Part shown: piece by piece, positions 27,761 to 36,028 of the stretch | Layout of the letters: the number at the start of each line of letters is the position of its first letter | Position numbering within the stretch: position 1 is the stretch's first letter | Assembly: GCA_947497945.1 (NCBI GenBank) | Contig: CANMIP010000026.1 | Span: 1-64,000 of the forward strand | Origin: an uncultured Tropicimonas sp. | GTDB taxonomy: Bacteria > Pseudomonadota > Alphaproteobacteria > Rhodobacterales > Rhodobacteraceae | Direction: 5' to 3' | Length of the DNA: 64,000 bases | The notes under the pieces: generated by a model | Databases searched by the model: none | Told to the model about the DNA's origin: nothing | What the model saw: the letters and a program-made list of their open reading frames with translations, nothing else | Program-made: the position numbers and the translations under genes

Positions 27761-27788
27761 CCCGGCGCCCTGTCGAAAGGGCGCCGGG
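27761..27788 (-). terminator. Hairpin between sucD and the DUF805-sucA segment
   Basis: A perfect 11-base stem (CCCGGCGCCCT / AGGGCGCCGGG) closes a GTCGAA loop, starting 9 bases after the sucD stop codon on the minus strand. No T-run follows. It may partly stop transcription, or protect the sucCD mRNA 3' end and so tune the ratio of ligase to dehydrogenase. Confidence 0.6.
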
Positions 27789-27797
27789 CGTTCAGGT

Positions 27798-28679
27798 TCA
27801 GCCGATCGCCTTGAGCACGGCTTCGCCGAGATGCGCGGGGCTTTCGGCGACAGTGATCCCGGCCGACAGCATGGCCTCGATCTTGTCCTCGGCGCCGCCC
27901 TTGCCACCGGCAACGATCGCGCCGGCATGGCCCATGCGGCGGCCCGGAGGCGCCGTGCGGCCGGCGATGAAGCCAGCGGTCGGCTTCCAGCGGCCTTTCT
28001 TCTTCTCGTCGGCGAGGAATTGCGCGGCTTCCTCTTCGGCCGAGCCGCCGATCTCGCCGATCATGATGATGGAGGTGGTTTCCGGATCGGCGAGGAACAT
28101 CTCCAGCACGTCGATATGCTCGGTGCCCTTGATCGGGTCGCCGCCGATGCCAACGGCCGAAGACTGGCCGAGACCGCTGTCGGAGGTCTGCTTCACGGCC
28201 TCGTAGGTCAGCGTGCCGGAGCGGGAGACAACCCCCACCGAGCCGCGCTTGTGGATATGGCCGGGCATGATGCCGATCTTGCAGGCGTCCGGCGTGATGA
28301 CACCGGGGCAGTTCGGGCCGATCAGGCGCGACTTGCTGTCCATCAGCGCGCGCTTGACGGTCTGCATGTCCATGACCGGGATACCCTCGGTGATGCAGAC
28401 GATCAGCTCCATCTCGGCATCGATGGCCTCGAGGATCGAGTCGGCGGCAAAGGGGGGCGGCACGTAGATCACGGTGGCGTTGGCATCCGTCCGGGCCTTG
28501 GCTTCGTGGACCGAGTCGAAGACCGGCAGGTTCAGGTGGGTCTGGCCACCCTTGCCCGGGGTCACGCCGCCGACCATCTTGGTGCCATAGGCAATCGCCT
28601 GCTCGGAGTGGAACGTGCCCTGCGAGCCGGTGAAGCCCTGACAGATCACCTTTGTGTTTTCGTCAACGAGAACAGCCAT
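27798..28679 (-). CDS. sucD: Succinyl-CoA ligase, alpha subunit
   Basis: The alpha subunit binds CoA and carries the phosphohistidine intermediate. The 293-residue protein shows the CoA-binding N-terminal Rossmann part ([17 protein letters not shown]), [26 protein letters not shown] and the active-site His in [14 protein letters not shown]. It starts 5 bases after sucC, which is the expected subunit pairing. The reaction is succinyl-CoA to succinate with nucleotide triphosphate formation. Confidence 0.97.
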   Translation of the reverse strand: MAVLVDENTKVICQGFTGSQGTFHSEQAIAYGTKMVGGVTPGKGGQTHLNLPVFDSVHEAKARTDANATVIYVPPPFAADSILEAIDAEMELIVCITEGIPVMDMQTVKRALMDSKSRLIGPNCPGVITPDACKIGIMPGHIHKRGSVGVVSRSGTLTYEAVKQTSDSGLGQSSAVGIGGDPIKGTEHIDVLEMFLADPETTSIIMIGEIGGSAEEEAAQFLADEKKKGRWKPTAGFIAGRTAPPGRRMGHAGAIVAGGKGGAEDKIEAMLSAGITVAESPAHLGEAVLKAIG

Positions 28680-28684
28680 TCTTC

Positions 28685-29878
28685 TTATCCTTTCACCGCA
28701 GCGACAATCTTCTGCGCGCCATCGGCGAGATCGTCCGCCGCGATCACGTTGAGACCGCTGGTGGCAATGATTTCCTTGCCCTTCTCCACGTTCGTGCCCT
28801 CGAGACGGACAACCAGCGGAACCTGCAGGCCAACTTCCTTCACCGCGGCGATGACGCCCTCGGCGATGACATCACAGCGCATGATGCCGCCAAAGATGTT
28901 CACCAGGATGCCCTTCACGTTCGGGTCCGAGGTGATGATCTTGAACGCCTCGGTGACCTTCTCCTTGGTGGCACCGCCGCCAACATCGAGGAAGTTCGCC
29001 GGCTCGGCGCCGTAGAGCTTGATGATATCCATCGTCGCCATGGCGAGGCCCGCGCCGTTCACCATGCAGCCGATATCGCCATCCAGCGCGATGTAGTTGA
29101 GGTCGAACTTGCTGGCTTCCAGCTCCTTCGGGTCCTCTTCGGTCTCGTCGCGCAGCGCGGCCACGTCGGGGTGGCGGTAGAGCGCGTTGCCGTCGAAAGC
29201 CATCTTGGCGTCGAGGCATTTGAGGTCGCCGCTGTCGGAGATGATCAGCGGGTTGATCTCCAGCATGTCCATGTCCTTCTGGACGAACATCCGGTAGAGC
29301 GTCTTCATCAGCGCAACGCATTGCTTCACCTGCGGGCCTTCGAGGCCGAGCATGAAGGCGATGCGGCGCCCATGGTAGCCGTGATAGCCGGTGGCCGGAT
29401 CGACAGAGAAGGAAAGGATCTTCTCGGGCGTCTCGGCGGCGACCTCCTCGATATTCATCCCGCCCTCGGTGGAGCAGACGAAGGAGATGCGCGAGGTCTG
29501 ACGGTCGATCAGCAGGGCGAGGTAAAGCTCGCGCTGGATGTTGGAGCCATCCTCGATATAGACGCGGTGGACTTCCTTGCCCGCCGGGCCGGTCTGCTCG
29601 GTGACGAGCGTGCGACCGAGCATCTTCTTGGCTTCTTCCGCGGCCTCCTCGACCGACTTGGCGAGGCGGACACCGCCCTTTTCGCCAGCTTCGGGCTCCT
29701 TGAAGGAGCCTTTGCCGCGGCCGCCGGCATGGATCTGGGCCTTGACGACCCAGAGCGGTCCGTCGAGTTCACCCGCGGCGGTCTTGGCATTCTCCGCCTT
29801 GTAGACGATACGGCCGTCACTGACCGGGGCGCCGAAGTCGCGAAGGAGAGCCTTCGCCTGGTATTCATGGATGTTCAT
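28685..29878 (-). CDS. sucC: Succinyl-CoA ligase, beta subunit
   Basis: The beta subunit holds the ATP-grasp nucleotide site. The 397-residue protein begins [20 protein letters not shown] and contains [39 protein letters not shown] and [17 protein letters not shown], all typical of SucC. It is the first gene of the block, which then runs sucD, DUF805, sucA, sucB, lpd. The 287-base upstream region contains a strong tandem palindrome about 105 bases before the start codon that is a good candidate for the operon's control site. Confidence 0.97.
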   Translation of the reverse strand: MNIHEYQAKALLRDFGAPVSDGRIVYKAENAKTAAGELDGPLWVVKAQIHAGGRGKGSFKEPEAGEKGGVRLAKSVEEAAEEAKKMLGRTLVTEQTGPAGKEVHRVYIEDGSNIQRELYLALLIDRQTSRISFVCSTEGGMNIEEVAAETPEKILSFSVDPATGYHGYHGRRIAFMLGLEGPQVKQCVALMKTLYRMFVQKDMDMLEINPLIISDSGDLKCLDAKMAFDGNALYRHPDVAALRDETEEDPKELEASKFDLNYIALDGDIGCMVNGAGLAMATMDIIKLYGAEPANFLDVGGGATKEKVTEAFKIITSDPNVKGILVNIFGGIMRCDVIAEGVIAAVKEVGLQVPLVVRLEGTNVEKGKEIIATSGLNVIAADDLADGAQKIVAAVKG

Positions 29879-29981
29879 GAAACTGTCCCGTCTTGCTGCG
29901 ATTTTTTTCTGATTGGCATGCCACGGTGTGCAATCAAACTGTTTTGTTGTGTCTGACAGGGGATTCGGCGAAAAAATTGCA

Positions 29982-30018
29982 ATTTGTGATCACAGTAGAA
30001 AAAACTGTGATCACAAAT
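29982..30018. promoter_or_regulatory. Palindromic operator candidate upstream of sucC
   Basis: Two perfect 15-base inverted arms (ATTTGTGATCACAGT and ACTGTGATCACAAAT) flank a 7-base A-rich spacer. Each arm itself contains the palindrome TGTGATCACA, so the site holds two copies of a dyad, as expected for cooperative binding of two repressor or activator dimers. It lies about 105 bases before sucC and 147 bases beyond the end of the M3 peptidase gene. The binding protein is unknown; a GntR- or CRP-like factor is a guess from the motif shape. It could instead act as a transcription stop for the M3 gene. Confidence 0.65.
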
Positions 30019-30165
30019 CCGCAGAAACGGCATCACCCCTGAGAGAATCAACCCCTGCGGGCGCGGGTGTCGATAGCGCAAACATGTGTCTTCGCTGGTT
30101 TTCCGCCCCCGTGGCGGCGGATACCGGACACGCAGAAACGCAATCGACACTGGCCTGAAACGACA

Positions 30166-32217
30166 TCAATGCGAATGCGTGGGCGCCTCGACCGGCTCTG
30201 TCAGCAGCCCGCGCCCATCCAGCAGCGCTTCCACAGCGGGCAGCCGTCCGCGGAACGCGGTGTAGAGAACGTCCGGCTCGCGCAGCCCGCCGGCGGAGAG
30301 GATATTCGCCTCCAGCGCGGCGGCGGTTTCGGCATCGAACGGGTCGCCCGCCTCGAGGAAGGCCTGGAAGGCGTCCGCATCCATGACCTCGGACCACATG
30401 TAGCTGTAATAGGCCGAGGCATAGCCGCCGCCCGAGAAGACATGGGCGAAATGCGGCGTCGCATGGCGCATGCGGATCGCCCCGGGCAGGCCGATCCCCT
30501 CCAGGATCTCGGCCTGTTTCTGCATCGGGTCTGCCGGCGGCTCGCCGGCGTGGAATTCGAGATCGACAAGCGCGGAGGCGATGAATTCCACGGTCTGGAA
30601 GCCCATGTCGAAATTCGCGGCCGCCAGCACCGCCTCCAGCATCTCCTGCGGCATTGCCTCGCCGGTCTCGGCATGGGTGGCGAAGCGCTGAAGCACTTCC
30701 GGAACCTCGAGCCAGTGCTCGTAGAGCTGGCTCGGCAGTTCGACGAAATCACGCGGCACCGAGGTGCCGGAGATGCTCTCATAGGTCACGTCGCTCAGCA
30801 TCTGGTGCAGCGCATGGCCGAACTCGTGGAACAGCGTGCGCGCGTCGTCATAGGAAAGCAGTGCCGGCGAGCCCTCGGCGGGCTTGGCGAAATTGCACAC
30901 GTTGAGCACATGCGGCCGGATCTCGCCGGCGAGCTTCTGCTGGCTGCGCATGGCCGAGCACCAGGCGCCGGAGCGCTTGCCGGAGCGGGCGAAATAATCG
31001 CCGATGAACACGGCCATGTGCCGGCCCTCGCGGGTCACCTCCCAGGCGCAGACATCCTTGTGATGCAGCGGCAGGTCGAGCGGCGCGAAGTCGAGGCCGA
31101 AGAGACGATGCGCGCAGTCGAAGGCGGCTTCGATCATCCGGTCAAGCTGCAGGTAGGGCTTGAGCTCGGCCTCGTCGAGATCATGCTGCGCCTTGCGCCG
31201 CTTCTCCGAGTAGTAACGCCAGTCCCAGGGTTGCAGCGGCAGGTCGCCATCCTCGGCGACCATCGCCCGCTCGAGATGGAAATTGTCATATGTCGCCCGC
31301 TTCAGGGCCGGCTCCCAGACCTGCATCAGCAGCTCCCGCACCGCGTCCGGCGTCTTGGCCATTTCCGGCTCCAGCCGATAGGCGGCGAAGCTTTCATAGC
31401 CCAGCAGCCGCGCGCTCTCGTTTCGCAGCGCCAGCACCTCGGCGACCATCGCCCGGTTGTCGGTCTCGCCGCCGCCCGCGCCGCGCGAGGACCAGGCCTC
31501 GAAGGCGCGCTGGCGCAGGGCCCGGATCGGCGAGAATTGCAGGAAGGGCACGATCAGCGAACGCGACAGCGTCACCACCGGCCCGTCGCACCCCTTCTCG
31601 GCCCCGGCCGCCCGTGCCGCATCCACGACGAAGCCGGGCAGCCCGGCGAGATCCGCTTCCGACAGTTCCATGAACCAGTCGCGCTCATCGGCGAGCAGGT
31701 TCTGCCCGAAGGCCGTGCCCAACGCGGCCAGCCGCGTGTTGATCTCGCGCAACCGCGCGCGCCCAGCCTCGTCCAGCGCCGCGCCGGAGCGGCGGAAACT
31801 GCGATGGGTCAGCTCCAGCACCCGGAGTTGCTCCTCGGAAAGGTCCAGAGTCTCCCGCGCCTGCCAGAGCGTGTGGACCCGCTCGAACAGCGGCAGGTTG
31901 AGCGATACATCGGAGCCATAGTCCGCCAGTTTCGGCGAGAAATCGCGCTGCAACGCCTCCCGTTCGGGATTGGAATCGACCGAGGCCAGCAGGAAGAAGA
32001 CCGAAAGCACGTCCGACAGCGCCTTGCCGGCCAGCTCAAGCGCCTCGATCGTATTGGCAAAGCTCGGTGCCTCGGGGCAGCCGGCAATGGCGTCGATCTC
32101 GGCCCGTGCTGCCGCCAGCGCGGTCTCGAAGGCGGGGGCGAAATCGGCATCGGTCAGGGCGGAAAAATCGGGCAGGCCGAAGGGCTGGCTGCGCTCGGCG
32201 AGAAGCGGGTTGGTCAT
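30166..32217 (-). CDS. M3-family oligopeptidase (zinc metallopeptidase)
   Basis: The 683-residue protein is a thimet/oligopeptidase A-like M3 peptidase with the zinc motif LFHEFGHALH at about residue 463 and the third ligand region just after (FVELPSQLYEHWLE). The N-terminal helical domain begins NPLLAERSQPFGLPDFSALT. These cytoplasmic enzymes cleave oligopeptides and signal-peptide fragments. No signal peptide is visible. The size fits PrlC/Dcp-like members; which of the two cannot be decided from motifs. It is monocistronic and upstream of the suc block. Confidence 0.92.
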   Translation of the reverse strand: MTNPLLAERSQPFGLPDFSALTDADFAPAFETALAAARAEIDAIAGCPEAPSFANTIEALELAGKALSDVLSVFFLLASVDSNPEREALQRDFSPKLADYGSDVSLNLPLFERVHTLWQARETLDLSEEQLRVLELTHRSFRRSGAALDEAGRARLREINTRLAALGTAFGQNLLADERDWFMELSEADLAGLPGFVVDAARAAGAEKGCDGPVVTLSRSLIVPFLQFSPIRALRQRAFEAWSSRGAGGGETDNRAMVAEVLALRNESARLLGYESFAAYRLEPEMAKTPDAVRELLMQVWEPALKRATYDNFHLERAMVAEDGDLPLQPWDWRYYSEKRRKAQHDLDEAELKPYLQLDRMIEAAFDCAHRLFGLDFAPLDLPLHHKDVCAWEVTREGRHMAVFIGDYFARSGKRSGAWCSAMRSQQKLAGEIRPHVLNVCNFAKPAEGSPALLSYDDARTLFHEFGHALHQMLSDVTYESISGTSVPRDFVELPSQLYEHWLEVPEVLQRFATHAETGEAMPQEMLEAVLAAANFDMGFQTVEFIASALVDLEFHAGEPPADPMQKQAEILEGIGLPGAIRMRHATPHFAHVFSGGGYASAYYSYMWSEVMDADAFQAFLEAGDPFDAETAAALEANILSAGGLREPDVLYTAFRGRLPAVEALLDGRGLLTEPVEAPTHSH

Positions 32218-32278
32218 GGGCGGGGCTCCGGTTTGACTTGCGCCGATACCTAAGCTGCCCCGCCCGGGCTTTCCAGCC

Positions 32279-32710
32279 CTACTGGACCGTGATGGTGATC
32301 ACGTCAGAGACAACCGGCGGGTCATGCGGGATGTGGTTGTGATCGCCCAGAACGAGCTGCAGCGTATGCGTCCCCGGCGCCAGCTCGAGAGAGACCTCGG
32401 TCTGGCCCTTGCCGAAATGCACGTGGTTCTCGTCGGCCGGCAGGCTGTAGAGCAGCTCGTCGGCGCCATCCTCGCCCTCGCCCAGCGGCGGGCGGTCGAC
32501 GAGGATGTGGTGATGCCCGGTGTTCTCCATCTCGGTGCCCGCGGGCGCAACCTTCATCCCGTCGAGCCCGAACTGGATCTCGACCGGGGAAGACAGGGTC
32601 GCGCCATCCTCGATATTCGAGAAAAACACTCTTGCGCCGTCGGGCGCCTTGCTGCCCTCTGCAAAAACGGGACTGGCCGCCAAAAGGGCGGCAAAAAGCA
32701 CTTTCTTCAT
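32279..32710 (-). CDS. Secreted DUF4399-family protein
   Basis: The 143-residue product has a signal peptide (MKKVLFAALLAASPVFA) and a single small beta-rich domain with the DUF4399 hallmarks ENTGHHHILVD and ADENHVHFGKGQTE, closing with GDHNHIPHDPP. The many histidines suggest metal binding in the periplasm, but no function has been established that I know of. It is a stand-alone gene between the M3 peptidase and the monooxygenase-like gene. Confidence 0.85.
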   Translation of the reverse strand: MKKVLFAALLAASPVFAEGSKAPDGARVFFSNIEDGATLSSPVEIQFGLDGMKVAPAGTEMENTGHHHILVDRPPLGEGEDGADELLYSLPADENHVHFGKGQTEVSLELAPGTHTLQLVLGDHNHIPHDPPVVSDVITITVQ

Positions 32711-32798
32711 GATATGTCGGCTCCTCTGTTCACGCAGAACAAAGGTAACCCGGCGCAGGGAGAACTCAACGGGAAGTTATCGCAGAGGAAACGCGGGA

Positions 32799-33131
32799 TC
32801 AGACCCGGTCGAGCGTCTGGACGGTAAGTTCGACTTCCGGATCGAGCATCTGCTTGAGAGCTTCGCTTCGGTTGGTCCGGGTCCTCATCATCTCGAAATG
32901 CGCGTGGAGATCCTTGTTGGTCGCGAAGATGCCATAGCCGGTGAACATTGTCGGATCGTCAAGATTCTGCAGATAGTGATACTGCAAACAGCCGGCACTA
33001 TTGCGAACTTCCTTCTCGACCTCGCGCATCTGCCTGCGCGCGAAGTTGAGGCTTTCCTCACGGATCTTCAAACTGACGAGACAGTATACTGGCGGCTTCA
33101 CACGGCTCTCCTCCTGGCTGTTGGATGTCAC
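32799..33131 (-). CDS. Antibiotic-biosynthesis-monooxygenase (ABM) domain protein
   Basis: The 110-residue protein is a single ferredoxin-like ABM domain: PVYCLVSLKIREESLNFARR, GCLQYHYLQNLDDPTMFTGY, and an F-E-M-M helix (HAHFEMM). Members act as cofactor-free quinol monooxygenases or as heme-degrading or unknown dimeric proteins. Nothing here picks between these options. It lies alone before the ABC transporter genes. Confidence 0.75.
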   Translation of the reverse strand: MTSNSQEESRVKPPVYCLVSLKIREESLNFARRQMREVEKEVRNSAGCLQYHYLQNLDDPTMFTGYGIFATNKDLHAHFEMMRTRTNRSEALKQMLDPEVELTVQTLDRV

Positions 33132-33194
33132 GTAGGTACGTGACAGTGGCGCTACAATCCCTGAACGCGGAAGAAGGCCTGTTCCGTCGGAAGG

Positions 33195-33992
33195 TCAGCC
33201 CGGCTTGCGGCGCATATGTCGTTCGAACCGGCGCAAGAGCAGCGACAGCGTCACGGTCATGGTCAGGTAGAGGAAGGCGACGACATTGTAGGTCTCGAAG
33301 TAGTGGAAATTCCCTGCCGCGGTGACCTTGCCCAGCTGGGTGATGTCGAGCACGCCGAGCACGGAGACCAGCGAGCTGTCCTTGATCATGGCAATGAAAT
33401 CATTGCCAAGCGGCGGCAGGATCGTGCGGATCGCCTGCGGGAAGACGATGAACCGGAAGCGGTGCCAGCCATTGAGGCCAAGGGCCTTGGCGGCCTCGAC
33501 CTGCCCCTCGTCGACCGAGAGCAGGCCGGCGCGGAAAACCTCGGCGATGAAGGCAGAATAGCCCAGGGTCAGCGCGACGATGGCACGCCAGAGCAGCGAG
33601 AAATCCCGCGTGCGGATCGTCTCCTGCCCCAGCCCCTCCAGAACCCAGTTGAGCGCGCCCACCAGACCCGGCGCGATGACAAAGGCGACATAGAGAAGGA
33701 GCACGAGGATCGGCAGGCCGCGCAGGATCTCGATATAGAAGCGCGCGAGCTGGCGCAGGAGACGGTAGCGCGACAGGCTCGCGACGGCGAGACCGAGCCC
33801 GATCAGGCAGGCCGAGGTGAAGGCCACAGCGGTGACGAAGAGCGTGATGCCGACGCCGCGCGAGAGCGTTGTCAGCACCTGGCTGTAGAGATCGTCGGCG
33901 AGGATGCGATAGAGAAAAAAGGCACCGAGCGCGCCGGCGGCAACCAGCCACCAGGGAAACTCTTTTTCGTCAGTCTTGCTATGGGGGACCAT
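33195..33992 (-). CDS. Polar amino-acid ABC transporter permease
   Basis: The 265-residue membrane protein belongs to the HisM/GlnP-type permeases. It shows the ATPase-contact loop VEAAKALGLNGWHRFRFIVFPQA and then PPLGNDFIAMIKDSSLVSVLG, with about five or six membrane helices. The substrate-binding-protein gene lies 141 bases upstream on the same strand. No ATP-binding subunit and no second permease are next to it, so the transporter must recruit an ATPase encoded elsewhere. Confidence 0.9.
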   Translation of the reverse strand: MVPHSKTDEKEFPWWLVAAGALGAFFLYRILADDLYSQVLTTLSRGVGITLFVTAVAFTSACLIGLGLAVASLSRYRLLRQLARFYIEILRGLPILVLLLYVAFVIAPGLVGALNWVLEGLGQETIRTRDFSLLWRAIVALTLGYSAFIAEVFRAGLLSVDEGQVEAAKALGLNGWHRFRFIVFPQAIRTILPPLGNDFIAMIKDSSLVSVLGVLDITQLGKVTAAGNFHYFETYNVVAFLYLTMTVTLSLLLRRFERHMRRKPG

Positions 33993-34133
33993 GGATGCCT
34001 TTCGGGAGGGGCGCGCCGCGCCCCGGCTCCGTTAGCAAGATTTGTTGCCCGACCGCAATGGCCAGCCGACGCCCCGCGCCGGTTTGTTGCAGCAGCTGCG
34101 CCGCCCGGCTGGCGAGCGGCGCGCGAGGCAGGA

Positions 34134-34925
34134 TCAGCCGCCCATCTTGAAATCGAGGAACCATTTCTTGTTGAGCGTCTCCATGGTGCCGTCTTCCTTC
34201 ATCTCGGCGATGGCCGCGTTGATCGGCGCGACGAGATCCGAGCCTTTGGGGAAGATGAAGCCGAAATCCTCGGTGCCGAGTGCCTCGCCGATGATCTTCA
34301 GCTTGCCCTCGGAGGCGGCGACATAGCCGTTGGCGGCGGTGCCGTCGGAGAGCGCAAGGTCGATATCGCCGGTGCGCAGCGCCTGGATGGCGGCGCCGAA
34401 GGTCTCGAAGAGCTTCATGCGCGGGTTCTGTTCATTGCCGTCCAGGATGTCATAGATGCCGACATAGAAGGGGGTGGTGCCGGGCTGGGCGCCGATTAGC
34501 AAATCTTCATCGGCGGCAAACTCTTCATGATTGCTAAAGCGATCCTCGTCGCCCGCAACGATCATCCGCATCTCGGAGCGCATGTAGGCGTCGGAGAAAT
34601 CGACCTTCTCCATCCGGTCTTCGCGGATGGTGATCCCGGTCATGCCCATGTCATACTGGCCTTCGGAAACCGCCGGGATCATCGCGTCCCAGGAGATGTT
34701 CTCGTAGACCACCACGATATTGAGCCGCTTGGCGATCTCTGCCATCGCATCATATTCCCAGCCCGCCGGTTCGCCTGTCTTCGGGTCGACGAATTGCAGC
34801 GGCGGATAGGCGTTCTCGGTGACGACGGTCACCTCGCGCCCACCAAGATCGGGCGTTTCGGCCAAGAGCGGGCCGGAGACAAGCGTGGCCAGCGCGGCCG
34901 CGGCAAGCGTTCTGACAAGATCCAT
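34134..34925 (-). CDS. Periplasmic amino-acid-binding protein of an ABC transporter
   Basis: The 263-residue protein has a signal peptide ([22 protein letters not shown]) followed by a type II solute-binding fold: [35 protein letters not shown] and the lobe-2 segment [10 protein letters not shown]. This is the amino-acid-binding family (SBP_bac_3). AGGAG precedes the ATG at 34925. It is the first gene of a unit with the permease. The ligand cannot be told from the sequence. Confidence 0.9.
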   Translation of the reverse strand: MDLVRTLAAAALATLVSGPLLAETPDLGGREVTVVTENAYPPLQFVDPKTGEPAGWEYDAMAEIAKRLNIVVVYENISWDAMIPAVSEGQYDMGMTGITIREDRMEKVDFSDAYMRSEMRMIVAGDEDRFSNHEEFAADEDLLIGAQPGTTPFYVGIYDILDGNEQNPRMKLFETFGAAIQALRTGDIDLALSDGTAANGYVAASEGKLKIIGEALGTEDFGFIFPKGSDLVAPINAAIAEMKEDGTMETLNKKWFLDFKMGG

Positions 34926-34981
34926 CGGGGTTCTCCTGTTGATATTGCCCGCAGTATGGCCTGCGGAGGGAAAAGGTCCAG

Positions 34982-36028
34982 TCAGCGGCCGCAGATCGGG
35001 CAATCCGCGCGCCGCTTCAGGGCAATCTGCCGCGTCTCGGCATAAAGCGCGTCATAGATGAGCATCCGCCCCCGGAGCGGCTCGCCCGCCCCGGAAAGCA
35101 GCTTGACCGCTTCCACCGCCATCATCGTGCCGAGCACGCCGGGCAGTGGCCCGAGAACGCCCGCGGCGGCGCAGGATGGTGCAAGCTCCGGCGCGGGCGG
35201 CGCCGGGAAGATGCATTGGTAACAGGGCGCGTCTTGGGCCGGATCGAAGACCGAAAGCTGGCCTTCCCACTGGCTGAGCGCGCCGGAGACCAGCGGGATG
35301 CAGGTTGCCACCGCGATCCGGTTGACGAGGTAGCGGGTGTCGAAATTGTCCGTGCCGTCCAGGACGAGATCATACTCCGCGAAGAGCGCGGGGGCGATCT
35401 CCTCGGTCAGCTCCCGGTGGTAAGGCTTCAGCGTTATGAAGGGATTGCGGGCCGACATTGCACGGATGGCCGAGAAGACCTTGGGCTCACCAATGTCTTC
35501 CTCGCGATGGGCGATCTGGCGCTGAAGGTTCGAATTGTCCACCTCGTCGCCATCGATCACGCCAATGGTTCCGACCCCGGCCGCCGCCAGGTAGAGCAAG
35601 GCAGGCGAGCCGAGCCCGCCCGCGCCGACCACCAGCACCTTGGATTCCTTCAACCGTTTCTGCCCCGGCCCACCGAGTTCGCGCAGCACAATATGGCGGG
35701 CATAGCGCTCCAGTTCGCCCGCCTCGAAGGCACCGACCCGGGCCGGCTTCGCGGGCTCGGCTTGCTCCGCCGGCTGCGCCCGCGCCTTGAGCCAGGAAAC
35801 CCCGCGCCCGTAAAGCACCGCCAGCACGGCAAAACCACCGAGCAGCAGCCAGGGCGCCGCTGAGCCGCCCGTCGCCTCGCGCAGCGGATGTCCGCCCGGC
35901 AGCAGGCTTTGCTCCAGCAGCACCACCGCATAGAGCGCGCCAATCATTCCCCAGCGGGCGCGTTTCGTGGCGCCCATGAAATGGCCCAGCCCCCAGAGGC
36001 CGGCCGCGATCAGCAGGACAAGGGTCAT
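34982..36028 (-). CDS. moeB: MoeB/ThiF-type E1-like adenylyltransferase with a membrane N terminus
   Basis: MoeB adenylates the C-terminal Gly-Gly of a ubiquitin-like sulfur carrier in molybdopterin or thiamine synthesis. Here the E1-like domain starts at about residue 105 ([19 protein letters not shown]) and has the ATP loop [16 protein letters not shown], the adenylation region [14 protein letters not shown], and the zinc site CYQC with CPIC at the end. The first 90 residues hold two or three hydrophobic segments and a Pro/Ala linker, absent from enterobacterial MoeB. Its start overlaps the sulfatase stop by 4 bases. ThiF-like function cannot be excluded. Confidence 0.88.
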   Translation of the reverse strand: MTLVLLIAAGLWGLGHFMGATKRARWGMIGALYAVVLLEQSLLPGGHPLREATGGSAAPWLLLGGFAVLAVLYGRGVSWLKARAQPAEQAEPAKPARVGAFEAGELERYARHIVLRELGGPGQKRLKESKVLVVGAGGLGSPALLYLAAAGVGTIGVIDGDEVDNSNLQRQIAHREEDIGEPKVFSAIRAMSARNPFITLKPYHRELTEEIAPALFAEYDLVLDGTDNFDTRYLVNRIAVATCIPLVSGALSQWEGQLSVFDPAQDAPCYQCIFPAPPAPELAPSCAAAGVLGPLPGVLGTMMAVEAVKLLSGAGEPLRGRMLIYDALYAETRQIALKRRADCPICGR

